From the NCBI GenBank assembly GCA_030622635.1, contig JAUXFX010000011.1:1-34736 (forward strand): 34,736 bases of DNA, read 5' to 3'. Every line of letters begins with the position of its first letter. The first letter of the stretch is position 1. Shown piece by piece: positions 9,139-16,532 of this stretch. The notes beneath the pieces are model-generated. The model saw only the letters and a program-made list of their open reading frames with translations. It was not told the origin of the DNA and searched no databases. The position numbers and the translations under genes are program-made. The DNA comes from Bacteroidota bacterium (GTDB taxonomy: Bacteria; Bacteroidota; Bacteroidia; Bacteroidales; JADFUO01).

Positions 9139-10008
9139 AGCTTTTCTCAATTTTTTCAGCTCGTATATTTTATCCTGATGACCGAGTTTTTCATAGGAAG
9201 TAAGCAGTTCATTTATAAATCGTTTAGCTATTGTAATATTATCGCAAGGAATAAAATATTTTTTTTCGGGTTTTAAACTTAATTGTTTTATATATAATTC
9301 TATTTCCTTTCGGGTAAAAACAGCACCCTTATTAAATGGATTGATATAAAATAAAACCTCATCTTTTTTTACCACTATGAATTTTTCATTCTTGATCTCA
9401 TCAGAATAAGCAAGAATAAAATGTTTGGGAAGATTTACGCCATAAACCGGCATTTTCAAACTTTGGGCAATAATAATATAGAGCATTCCAAGTGAGATTG
9501 GATTACCCTTTTTTGATTCAAGTAAATTGTTTATGAAAAATTTTTCAGGAGAATAAATATTACTCTTATTGCTAGTGAATTTATGAATATCAAAAAGAAT
9601 ATGATTTATAACTTTAATTTTTTCTAATGCTGTAAGATAATTATTAAGTTCAAGCCAAATATCCTGGACGATTTTTGAAATTTGCCTTGTTATCTTATCC
9701 TTGTCAAGATCAGGATATTGATACTGTGACAGCAAAATAAATCCATGTAAAAGGTCTTTATAATTATTTTGAGACCATTTTTCTAACTCAACAAATAAAT
9801 TATCAAATTGAATTTTATGAATAATATTTTCAATTCTTTGTTGAATCAAGTTGTCAAATGAATTATCCCATGCGTTTTCAAGAGAAGGAACTGCATCAAT
9901 ACCATAAGTAAATATCTTTTCCTTAATTTGATCAAACATTCTGTTATCAGGCTCATCCAGCAAGCTGATCAAAGCACCCAATTCTTTATCTTTTTGTTCT
10001 TTCTCCAT
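9127..10008 (-). CDS. SirB1-family transglutaminase-like protein
   Basis: The 293-residue protein has an N-terminal HEAT/TPR-like helical region (about 1-130). A transglutaminase-like core follows, with the family block SKKGNPISLGMLYIIIAQSLKMPVYGVNLPKHFILAY (about 165-200, His in the PKHF motif). A short C-terminal helical tail follows (LTSYEKLGHQDKIYELKKL). The position of the catalytic Cys of true transglutaminases holds Asn-Pro, as in most SirB1 proteins, so enzymatic activity is doubtful. SirB1 members are conserved but their role is not established. The gene converges on the sugar transferase with a 12-bp overlap, so the two transcripts would be antisense at their ends. Confidence 0.85.
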   Translation of the reverse strand: MEKEQKDKELGALISLLDEPDNRMFDQIKEKIFTYGIDAVPSLENAWDNSFDNLIQQRIENIIHKIQFDNLFVELEKWSQNNYKDLLHGFILLSQYQYPDLDKDKITRQISKIVQDIWLELNNYLTALEKIKVINHILFDIHKFTSNKSNIYSPEKFFINNLLESKKGNPISLGMLYIIIAQSLKMPVYGVNLPKHFILAYSDEIKNEKFIVVKKDEVLFYINPFNKGAVFTRKEIELYIKQLSLKPEKKYFIPCDNITIAKRFINELLTSYEKLGHQDKIYELKKLRKALNK

Positions 10009-10071
10009 TTGTATTATTTATACTAATTCTTAACAGATTTGCGAAGTAAAGCTGTTTAGAAGTAGTTATGC

Positions 10072-10118
10072 GTGCTGAATAGACCTTTAAAGTTTTTGTT
10101 TTTCTATTCAGCATTAGT
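10072..10118. repeat. Hairpin-forming inverted repeat upstream of the SirB1-like gene
   Basis: TGCTGAATAG and its reverse complement CTATTCAGCA flank a loop of roughly 20 bp of mostly A/T. It lies 65-110 bp upstream of the minus-strand SirB1-like ATG. The same CTATTCAG word forms the termini of the 14508-14601 inverted repeat between panC and panD. Confidence 0.4.
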
Positions 10119-10197
10119 ATAGAATACTTTATAAGTATCAAATTGTTACAAAGATAATATAAATTTGGGGTTAGCTGGTAAACAGTAAATAGTTTCT

Positions 10198-10496
10198 GTC
10201 CTTAAAGTCAAACAATTATTGAATTAAAGCACCAAAACTTGTCCGTATGGATAACAAAAAACAAATAACAAAACTTGTCCATACGGATTCCTTTCAGTCA
10301 TATGGATAAATTCGAAATATAAATTACCAAAACTTGTCTGCCAGTATGGGTGGATGGATGTTCAGAACAGCTTTTAATATTGAAATTTCGGTCATTGTGA
10401 TTTATCCATCCACCCATACGGGCGGACAAGTTTTGTATTTTGGTGCTTGTAATTTGTGATTTTTAATATTTATTTAAACTATCGGACTTTATGGAC
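10198..10496. repeat. Foldback element of about 300 bp in the 10009-10545 spacer
   Basis: The outer arms are GTCCTTAAAGT (10198-10208) and ACTTTATGGAC (10486-10496), complementary with one mismatch. Inner arms GCACCAAAACTTGTCCG (10229-10245) and its complement split by a 7-nt bulge (10423-10446) make the structure nested. Between them CAAAACTTGTC recurs three times, next to PyGTATGG and CCATACGG words. No ORF is supported in the 537-bp spacer. The outer word is the same as at the ends of the 5199-5341 element, so the two probably belong to one family of non-autonomous repeats. Confidence 0.55.
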
Positions 10497-10545
10497 GGAC
10501 TAAATAACCGATAACCAGCTTTTCTACTCATTTATCAAAATAACC

Positions 10546-11415
10546 TCATGTCAATCTTTCCAACAACAATTCAGTCAGTTTTTTAACAGGTTTTTTATAA
10601 TCTTTGCTGTATTCTTCATTTACTCTGTTTGCAATTATTGCACAAACAGTAATTATATTATGTCCTAATAATTTTCCAAGCCCATACAAAGCAGAGGTTT
10701 CCATTTCAAAGTTGATAATTCTTTCGTTATTAAAACTAAATGATTCAATTGTTTTATTCAGACCGGGGTATTGAAGATCAAGTCTGAGTACCCGACCTTG
10801 TGGTCCGTAAAAGCCCGGAGCCGTAGCTGTAATTCCTTTTATCATTCCCTTGCCGATTTTTTCTGCTAAATTTTCAGAGCATTTAACAACATAAGGTTTG
10901 GGTAATTTATCCGACCAATGAGTATGTTTTATAAAAGCATTCATCATATCATTTTCCAGAATATCTTTTTTAATCAGGTAAAAATTTAAAAGTCCGTCAA
11001 GTCCTAACCCATAAGTTGATAATCCGAATGAATCAATCGGAATGTCAGATTGGATGGCGCCTGAAGTTCCCAATCTGATAATATTCAAAGAAGTATGCAC
11101 TGCTTTTTTAATCCTTTTTTTCAAATCAATGTTTACTAAGGCATCCAGTTCATTTAAAACAATATCAATATTATCAGGTCCCATACCTGATGAAATAACC
11201 GTTAACCGCTTTTTATTAAGATAACCGGTGTGTGTAATAATTTCGCGGTTTTGATTTTTAAATTCTATTTTATCAAAATGTTTTGAGACTTTCTGAACTC
11301 TTTGAGGGTCCCCTACAACTATTATTGTCGAAGCTATATTTTCAGGTCTCAGCTTTAAATGATAAATTGTCCCGTCAGGATTTATTATTAACTGAGATTC
11401 TTTTAATTTTTCCAT
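10546..11415 (-). CDS. Nucleoside phosphorylase, uridine phosphorylase-like
   Basis: This PNP/UDP-family enzyme is expected to split nucleosides with phosphate, releasing base and ribose-1-phosphate for pyrimidine salvage. Motifs are VVGDPQRVQKVSKHFD (phosphate-binding loop), ISSGMGPDNIDIVLNEL, IRLGTSGAIQSDIP and FEMETSALYGLGKLLGH (nucleoside-binding Met/Glu). I chose the ATG at 11415 (289 residues, beginning MEKLKESQLIINPDG). The frame extends to a TTG at 11436, but that adds seven residues that do not belong to the family and overlaps a good -7 box. Substrate is inferred from overall similarity to Bacteroidota uridine phosphorylases; other nucleosides are possible. It is divergent from cinA. 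Confidence 0.88.
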   Translation of the reverse strand: MEKLKESQLIINPDGTIYHLKLRPENIASTIIVVGDPQRVQKVSKHFDKIEFKNQNREIITHTGYLNKKRLTVISSGMGPDNIDIVLNELDALVNIDLKKRIKKAVHTSLNIIRLGTSGAIQSDIPIDSFGLSTYGLGLDGLLNFYLIKKDILENDMMNAFIKHTHWSDKLPKPYVVKCSENLAEKIGKGMIKGITATAPGFYGPQGRVLRLDLQYPGLNKTIESFSFNNERIINFEMETSALYGLGKLLGHNIITVCAIIANRVNEEYSKDYKKPVKKLTELLLERLT

Positions 11416-11433
11416 CAATTTATTTTTAAAAAA

Positions 11434-11441
11434 CAAAAGTA
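11434..11441 (-). promoter_or_regulatory. -7 box of the nucleoside phosphorylase gene
   Basis: The minus strand reads TACTTTTG, a perfect TAnnTTTG match, 18 bp upstream of the ATG at 11415. It supports that start over the TTG at 11436. Confidence 0.45.
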
Positions 11442-11476
11442 AGACAAAATATAAAAGATAAAAGACAATTTAATAT

Positions 11477-11504
11477 AAAATCTAAAATCACAAATCTTAA
11501 ATCA
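11477..11504. repeat. Heptamer tandem repeat, AAAATCT-type
   Basis: Four contiguous 7-bp units AAAATCT, AAAATCA, CAAATCT, TAAATCA lie in the divergent spacer between the phosphorylase and cinA. Confidence 0.5.
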
Positions 11505-11522
11505 ATTTAAGGAAATAATTTA

Positions 11523-11530
11523 TACTTTTG
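11523..11530 (+). promoter_or_regulatory. Candidate -7 box of cinA
   Basis: TACTTTTG fits TAnnTTTG and lies 63 bp upstream of the cinA ATG. The leader between them carries the CTTTTAT heptamer block. Confidence 0.35.
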
Positions 11531-11562
11531 TCCCATACGGGTTTGCTTCGCTTCACTTTATA

Positions 11563-11590
11563 CTTTTATCTTTTATCTTTTATCTTTATA
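11563..11590. repeat. Heptamer tandem repeat, CTTTTAT-type, in the cinA leader
   Basis: Three exact CTTTTAT units and a fourth CTTTATA end 3 bp before the cinA ATG. The block is complementary to the ATAAAAG units near 11450 on the other side of the divergent spacer, so the two could pair. Confidence 0.5.
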
Positions 11591-11593
11591 CAT

Positions 11594-12838
11594 ATGATTG
11601 CAGAAATTATTTCAATTGGTGATGAATTATTAATCGGTCAGGTTGTTAACACAAATGCTTCATGGATAGCCGAACAATTAAATCTTGCAGGGATTGAAGT
11701 TCAGCAAATCACAACAATTTCAGATAAAAAAGATCATATCCTTAAAATCCTTGACCGGGCATTTTTAAGGTCGGATATTATTTTGATCACAGGCGGTTTA
11801 GGACCAACAAAGGATGATATAACCAAACAAACACTTTGCGAATTTTTCAATACTTCATTGGTTTTTAATAATGAAGCTTACCAACAAATACATGAATTAT
11901 TCAAAGCGAGAGGATTTAAAGTAACCGAACTGAACAGGCAACAAGCCGAACTGCCTGCAAATTGTATTCCGTTGAAAAACAAAAATGGAACGGCCCCGGG
12001 AATGTGGTTCAATAAAGACGGGAAAATATTTGTTTCAATGCCAGGTGTTCCTTTTGAAATGAAACCTATGATAACCGGACAAGTAATTCCAAGACTCAAA
12101 AAATTTTATAAAACAGGTTTTATTATCCATAAAACTATTTTAACTCAAGGCATTGGCGAATCATTTTTAACTGAAATAATTGCTGACTGGGAGAAAAACC
12201 TGCCTGAAAATTTTAATCTTGCATACCTGCCACAGCCTGGCATTGTTCGATTAAGAATAACAGCCAAAGGGAACAATAAAGAAAAATTAATACAGGAAAT
12301 TAATTCTTTTTCCGGAAAATTACAGGAAATTATCCCTGATTTAATTTTTGGATATGAAGAAGATACTCTTGAAGAAATTATCGGAAGATTATTAAAAGAA
12401 AAAAATCAAACTCTGTCAACTGCCGAAAGCTGCACAGGAGGATACATTTCTCATCTTATTACAAGTGTTCCGGGAAGTTCAAATTATTATATAGGTTCGA
12501 TAATTGCTTATTCAAACCTAATTAAAGAAAGTTTACTTGGTGTAAAAAACAAAACTTTAATTGATAATGGTGCTGTTAGCAAGCAGGTAGTTACTGAAAT
12601 GGCATTGGGAGTTCAACAAAAATTCAAAACCGATTATGCTATTGCAACATCCGGTATTGCAGGACCTGATGGCGGAACCGAAAAAAAACCTGTGGGAACA
12701 ACATGGATTGCTATTGCAACTCCCGATAAAAAAGTAATTACAAAAAAATATTTATTCGGCGAACACCGCGGAAGGAATATTCGCAAAGCAGCTTTAACCG
12801 CCCTGAATATGTTGAGGAAGGAGTTGATACATCTTTGA
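11594..12838 (+). CDS. cinA: CinA-family nicotinamide-nucleotide amidohydrolase
   Basis: The 414 residues form the full two-domain CinA. The N-terminal MoaB/Mog-like domain has ISIGDELLIGQ, ITGGLGPTKDD and SMPGVPFEMKPM. The C-terminal PncC domain has LSTAESCTGGYIS and ATSGIAGPDGG. The C-terminal domain deamidates NMN in pyridine nucleotide recycling, and the N-terminal domain of the family can have ADP-ribose pyrophosphatase activity. I start at the ATG at 11594 (MIAEIISIGDELL), where family homology begins; the frame runs upstream to a TTG at 11528 through low-complexity repeat DNA that is not protein-like. A strong terminator follows. Confidence 0.95.
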   Translation: MIAEIISIGDELLIGQVVNTNASWIAEQLNLAGIEVQQITTISDKKDHILKILDRAFLRSDIILITGGLGPTKDDITKQTLCEFFNTSLVFNNEAYQQIHELFKARGFKVTELNRQQAELPANCIPLKNKNGTAPGMWFNKDGKIFVSMPGVPFEMKPMITGQVIPRLKKFYKTGFIIHKTILTQGIGESFLTEIIADWEKNLPENFNLAYLPQPGIVRLRITAKGNNKEKLIQEINSFSGKLQEIIPDLIFGYEEDTLEEIIGRLLKEKNQTLSTAESCTGGYISHLITSVPGSSNYYIGSIIAYSNLIKESLLGVKNKTLIDNGAVSKQVVTEMALGVQQKFKTDYAIATSGIAGPDGGTEKKPVGTTWIAIATPDKKVITKKYLFGEHRGRNIRKAALTALNMLRKELIHL

Positions 12839-12868
12839 GCCTCAATCAAGTTTTATGTTGTTTTTCTC

Positions 12869-12906
12869 AGCTGGTAAGCGGTTTGAAACCGCTAACCAGC
12901 TTTTTT
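12869..12906 (+). terminator. Rho-independent terminator after cinA
   Basis: A 16-bp stem (AGCTGGTAAGCGGTTT pairing with AAACCGCTAACCAGCT, one mismatch) with a 2-nt GA loop is followed by a run of T. It sits 31 bp after the cinA stop. Confidence 0.85.
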
Positions 12907-13104
12907 AAAAAATCACAGTAAAATAAATTAGGCGCAAATATTATTAAATTTTTGATTTGAAAATACTAAGAAAATGATTCTTTTTGCAAATTTTAGCGTT
13001 CTTTGCGGTAATTTCTTTATTATGTTACAATATTTTATTTATCTAAGTAGTTATATTTCTATTAATTTCCACAAATTTCTATATAGTTTCAACCTAATTT
13101 AATT

Positions 13105-13112
13105 TATCTTTG
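13105..13112 (+). promoter_or_regulatory. -7 box of the thioredoxin-like/panC unit
   Basis: TATCTTTG matches TAnnTTTG perfectly, 32 bp upstream of the ATG at 13145. The rest of the 12907-13104 spacer is A/T-rich and shows nothing else recognisable. Confidence 0.5.
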
Positions 13113-13144
13113 CGAAAAATTTTTAATCCCTAAAAAATCATATT

Positions 13145-13654
13145 ATGAAATTAAGAAACATTTTAATTGCTTTATTTTTAATATCCGGCGTAGCCTTATA
13201 TTCCCAGATACCAAATAGAAAAATTTATGATGAAAAAGCCGGCCAGAATGTACTTATCGGAAAATGTAACCGTAACGGACTGAAAACAGGTAATTTCGGT
13301 TATCATTTTAATATTAAATATAAAGAATATAACCCCAGTGCCGCTGTTCTTGAAAAAATCAAGGAACATTTGGATGGTCTTACAGTTACAGTTGTATTAG
13401 GCACATGGTGCAGCGACTCCGAAATACAATTACCTCGATTTTTTAAAATTATGGATATGGTAAATTTTAATGAAAAAAACATATCATTAATTGGTGTTGA
13501 TACAAAAAAACAAACCTATATCACTGATATTAGTGATTTGGAAATCAAATTAATCCCTACATTTATTTTTTATCGCAATGGCAAAGAAATCGGGCGTATA
13601 GTTGAAACTCCCAAAAGAAGTCTTGAGAAAAACATTTTTAAAAAAATCAAGTAA
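13145..13654 (+). CDS. Exported thioredoxin-fold protein with a CxxS-type active site
   Basis: The 169-residue protein has a signal peptide (about 1-20, hydrophobic ILIALFLISGVALY then SQ), a variable region and a thioredoxin-like domain. The domain contains VVLGTWCSDSEIQLPRF (Trp88, Cys89, Ser92) and the cis-Pro segment LIPTFIFYRNGKEIGRIVE (Pro138). The second active-site cysteine is replaced by Ser, so a classical dithiol redox cycle is not possible. Such proteins can act as isomerase-like or binding factors, or use a distal cysteine; the only other cysteine in the mature part is Cys41. It lies 17 bp upstream of panC and probably shares its transcript. The function is not established. Confidence 0.75.
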   Translation: MKLRNILIALFLISGVALYSQIPNRKIYDEKAGQNVLIGKCNRNGLKTGNFGYHFNIKYKEYNPSAAVLEKIKEHLDGLTVTVVLGTWCSDSEIQLPRFFKIMDMVNFNEKNISLIGVDTKKQTYITDISDLEIKLIPTFIFYRNGKEIGRIVETPKRSLEKNIFKKIK

Positions 13655-13671
13655 CTGATTTGACATTTTGA

Positions 13672-14511
13672 ATGAAAATTATAAATACTATTAAAAATAC
13701 TAAAGAGTATTTAAAAAATATCCGTTTGCAAAACCTTTCAATAGGATTTGTGCCTACAATGGGAGCATTACACGAAGGTCATCTTGAACTCATTAGAAAA
13801 GCAAAAAGAGAAAACGATTTTGTTGTGTGTAGTATTTTCGTGAATCCAATCCAATTCAACAACCGTGAAGACCTTGAAAAATATCCGAGAAATTTAGAAA
13901 ATGATATTTCAGAATTAGAAAAAACCGGTTGTGATCTTTTATTTTCTCCATCTGTTAAAGAAATGTACCCTGCTCCTGTAAAAACCAAGTATGATTTCGG
14001 AGATCTGGAAAAAGTTATGGAAGGGAAGCACAGGCCGGGGCATTTCAACGGAGTGGCTATTGTTGTTAAAAAATTATTTGAAATCATAAAACCTGATAAA
14101 TCATATTTTGGTGAAAAGGATTATCAACAACTTGTAATTATTCATGCATTAGTAAAAAAATATAAAATTCCGGTTGAAATTGTTCCTTGTGCTACTGTGA
14201 GAGAACCTGACGGATTAGCAAAAAGCTCAAGAAATAAACGTTTAACACCCGAAGAAAGAAAAATAGCCCCTGTTATTTATCAAATATTAAAAGAAGTAAA
14301 AAATAAAGCAGGCAAGACTCCAATTAACGAGTTAAACAAATGGGTTGAACAACAAATAAATAATTGCAAAGGCATGAAATTGGAATATTTTGAGATTGTT
14401 GATAAAAAAACACTCCAACCCATTGAGAGATGGGAAAATAAAGATTGCATTGCATGTATTGCACTTTTTTTAGGAAAAGTTCGTTTGATAGATAATATTA
14501 TTTTAATGTAA
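13672..14511 (+). CDS. panC: Pantothenate synthetase
   Basis: This enzyme condenses pantoate and beta-alanine with ATP to form pantothenate, the precursor of coenzyme A. The 279 residues carry VPTMGALHEGHLELI (HIGH-type nucleotide motif, His34 and His37), VSIFVNPIQF-like SIFVNPIQFNN, FGEKDYQQL and the KSSRN loop (LAKSSRNKRL). Length is typical. The gene follows the thioredoxin-like gene by 17 bp. It is separated from panD by an inverted-repeat spacer whose left arm begins inside the last panC codon. Confidence 0.96.
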   Translation: MKIINTIKNTKEYLKNIRLQNLSIGFVPTMGALHEGHLELIRKAKRENDFVVCSIFVNPIQFNNREDLEKYPRNLENDISELEKTGCDLLFSPSVKEMYPAPVKTKYDFGDLEKVMEGKHRPGHFNGVAIVVKKLFEIIKPDKSYFGEKDYQQLVIIHALVKKYKIPVEIVPCATVREPDGLAKSSRNKRLTPEERKIAPVIYQILKEVKNKAGKTPINELNKWVEQQINNCKGMKLEYFEIVDKKTLQPIERWENKDCIACIALFLGKVRLIDNIILM

Positions 14512-14601
14512 CTATTCAGCTTATGAAAAATATTAATAACTTTGTAATAGATACTGTATAGAAATTTGTAACGAAATAACTTTTGATACCTGAATAGTTA
14601 C
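14508..14601. repeat. Inverted repeat framing the panC-panD spacer
   Basis: GTAACTATTCAG (14508-14519, overlapping the panC stop) and its exact complement CTGAATAGTTAC (14590-14601) flank a 70-bp A/T-rich interval. The interval contains a TAACTTTG -7-like word at 14537-14544. It may be a small MITE relic or a regulatory hairpin. Confidence 0.55.
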
Positions 14602-14609
14602 ATTTTTTT

Positions 14610-14617
14610 TATCTTTG
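14610..14617 (+). promoter_or_regulatory. -7 box immediately before panD
   Basis: TATCTTTG matches TAnnTTTG perfectly and ends only 7 bp before the panD ATG. If used, the transcript would begin at or next to the start codon. A clear -33 TTTG at the right spacing is missing. Confidence 0.4.
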
Positions 14618-14624
14618 CATCATC

Positions 14625-14972
14625 ATGAAAATAGAAGTTTTAAAATCAAAAATCCACAGGGCAACTATTACACAAGCTAATTTAAATTATATCGGCAGTA
14701 TTGAAATTGATGAAAATTTAATGGATACTGCCAATTTAATTGAAAACGAAAAAGTTCACATATATAATATTTCAAACGGTGAACGACTTTCAACTTATGT
14801 AATTAAAGGACAAAGAGGTTCAGGAATAATTTCACTGAATGGTGCTGCTGCCCGAAAAGCTCAGATTGGCGACCTGATCATAATAATTTCTTATGCATCA
14901 ATGGAATTTGAAGAAGCAAAGAAATTTAAACCATCAATCATTTTTCCTGATAATAACAACCAATTAACCTGA
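14625..14972 (+). CDS. panD: Aspartate 1-decarboxylase proenzyme
   Basis: This enzyme makes beta-alanine from aspartate for pantothenate synthesis. The 115-residue proenzyme starts [20 protein letters not shown] and has the self-cleavage site in YIGSIEID, where Gly24-Ser25 is cut and Ser25 becomes the pyruvoyl group. Further motifs are the typical [15 protein letters not shown] and [19 protein letters not shown]. Its own candidate promoter lies directly upstream, and the next gene begins 6 bp after the stop. Confidence 0.96.
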   Translation: MKIEVLKSKIHRATITQANLNYIGSIEIDENLMDTANLIENEKVHIYNISNGERLSTYVIKGQRGSGIISLNGAAARKAQIGDLIIIISYASMEFEEAKKFKPSIIFPDNNNQLT

Positions 14973-14977
14973 TTTTT

Positions 14978-15997
14978 TTGAATAAGAAAATTATAGCTGT
15001 ATTTAAGTATCTGGTGTTTCTGTTTATTGGGCTGTTTTTGCTATGGCTTGTTTTCAGGAAAGTAGATCTGCATTTGGTTATCCGGCAAATTTTAGATGCT
15101 AATTATTGGTGGATTCTGTTGTCTTTTGTTTTTGGAATAACTAGCCATATTGCCAGAGCTATTCGCTGGAACATTCTGATAAACTCATTAGGTTATAAAA
15201 CCAAAACAAGCACTACTTTTTATGCTGTAATGATAGGATATTTTGCTAATATGGCATTGCCGAGATTAGGCGAAATAACCCGTTGTGGTATTTTAAGCAA
15301 AAAAGATAAAATTCCTTTTGATTCCCTTTTCGGTACAGTTGTGGCTGAAAGGGTATTTGATTTAATTATTCTTTTTATTATAATTATCGGTGTAATTGTT
15401 TTTCAGTTAAAATTGGTTGGAGGTTTTGTTGATGATAGAATATTTACTCCCCTATTTGCAAAATTTTCAAATAATATAATTCCGATTTTATTTATTTTAT
15501 TTATTTTATTATTATTATTGATAATAATTATTTTCCTTTTCAGGTATTTCAAACCCAGATTAAAAGAAAAATCATTTTACAGTAAAATAGCAGAATTTAT
15601 AAGTGGTTTTTTTGACGGACTAAAAACAATTCTAAAATTAAAAAACAAGTCAGGATTTTTGTTTTATACATTCGTTATTTGGTTTATGTATTTTATAATG
15701 ACTTATGTGGTATTTAATTCCATGCCCGAAACCTCTCATCTAACAGTTATTGATGGTATAACTGTGTTGGCAATAGGAAGCCTTGGCATGGTAGCACCGG
15801 TTCCCGGTGGCATTGGAGCATATCATTTCTTTGTTAAAGCAATACTTTATGAATTATATGATGTTCCATCGACAGCTGCTGCATCATGGGCAACTTTGAT
15901 TCATACTTCACAGGGAATAATGCTTATTGTTGTTGGAGTTTTTTCATATATTATGATATTTTTACAAAGAAAAAAAGCCGAACATGTCAAAACTTGA
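14978..15997 (+). CDS. YbhN/AglD-type integral membrane flippase-like protein
   Basis: The 339-residue protein has about eight hydrophobic segments and matches the lysylphosphatidylglycerol synthase transmembrane family (UPF0104). Signatures are ARAIRWNILI, ANMALPRLGEITRCGIL, VVAERVFDLIILF and VAPVPGGIGAYHFFVKAIL. It lacks the C-terminal aminoacyl transfer domain of MprF. Related proteins have been linked to lipid or lipid-linked sugar transfer across membranes, but the substrate here is unknown. The start is a TTG 6 bp after panD; no ATG exists before residue about 80, so TTG is very likely real. The gene overlaps the next one by 14 bp. Confidence 0.85.
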   Translation: MNKKIIAVFKYLVFLFIGLFLLWLVFRKVDLHLVIRQILDANYWWILLSFVFGITSHIARAIRWNILINSLGYKTKTSTTFYAVMIGYFANMALPRLGEITRCGILSKKDKIPFDSLFGTVVAERVFDLIILFIIIIGVIVFQLKLVGGFVDDRIFTPLFAKFSNNIIPILFILFILLLLLIIIIFLFRYFKPRLKEKSFYSKIAEFISGFFDGLKTILKLKNKSGFLFYTFVIWFMYFIMTYVVFNSMPETSHLTVIDGITVLAIGSLGMVAPVPGGIGAYHFFVKAILYELYDVPSTAAASWATLIHTSQGIMLIVVGVFSYIMIFLQRKKAEHVKT

Positions 15998-16475
15998 AAT
16001 TATAAAATCAAAAATATTTTCTAAAGAATCTTTAAAATATCAATTAGTAATTTGGAGATTCTTAAGTAAGAAAATAGTATTTACCAACGGATGCTTTGAT
16101 ATACTTCATTTAGGACATATTGATTATCTATCTAAAGCCGCAGAATTTGGAGATGTGTTAATTATTGGATTGAATTCCGATGATTCTGTCAGGAAGATAA
16201 AAGGAATTAACCGTCCTATTAATGATGAAAAATCAAGAGCTATAATCTTGGCATCTTTGAGTTTTGTGAGCGCGGTAATATTATTTGACGAAGATACTCC
16301 ATATAATTTAATCAAATTTGTTCAACCCGATGTTTTGATCAAAGGCAGTGATTACAAACCCGAAGATATTGTTGGCTATGATATTGTAAAAGCAAAAGGC
16401 GGTGTAATAGAAACAATTGATTTTTTACCCGGTTATTCAACCTCTTCGATTATTGATAAGATAAAAAGGATTTAA
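15984..16475 (+). CDS. rfaE2: RfaE2/HldE-type nucleotidyltransferase
   Basis: The 163-residue cytidylyltransferase-like protein has VFTNGCFDILHLGHIDYL (NGCFD 35-39, HLGH 42-45), GLNSDDSVRKIKG, INDEKSRAIILASL and the C-terminal LPGYSTSSII. This matches the ADP-heptose-forming adenylyltransferase domain (D-glycero-beta-D-manno-heptose 1-phosphate to ADP-heptose), here as a stand-alone protein without the RfaE1 kinase domain. It supports LPS core heptose synthesis, but the other heptose genes are not in the window. Its start lies inside the end of the flippase-like gene. Confidence 0.9.
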   Translation: MSKLEIIKSKIFSKESLKYQLVIWRFLSKKIVFTNGCFDILHLGHIDYLSKAAEFGDVLIIGLNSDDSVRKIKGINRPINDEKSRAIILASLSFVSAVILFDEDTPYNLIKFVQPDVLIKGSDYKPEDIVGYDIVKAKGGVIETIDFLPGYSTSSIIDKIKRI

Positions 16476-16532
16476 TAAAATATTAGATGTTATAAGTTAT
16501 TGGATATCAATATATAACTATTTCAAATAAAA

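Noticed and set aside
11528-11593. N-terminal extension of CinA from a TTG
   Set aside because: The extra 22 residues come from heptamer repeat DNA, and family homology starts exactly at the ATG at 11594.
14508-14601. Insertion sequence between panC and panD
   Set aside because: There is no transposase ORF and no clear target duplication; only an inverted-repeat spacer is supported.
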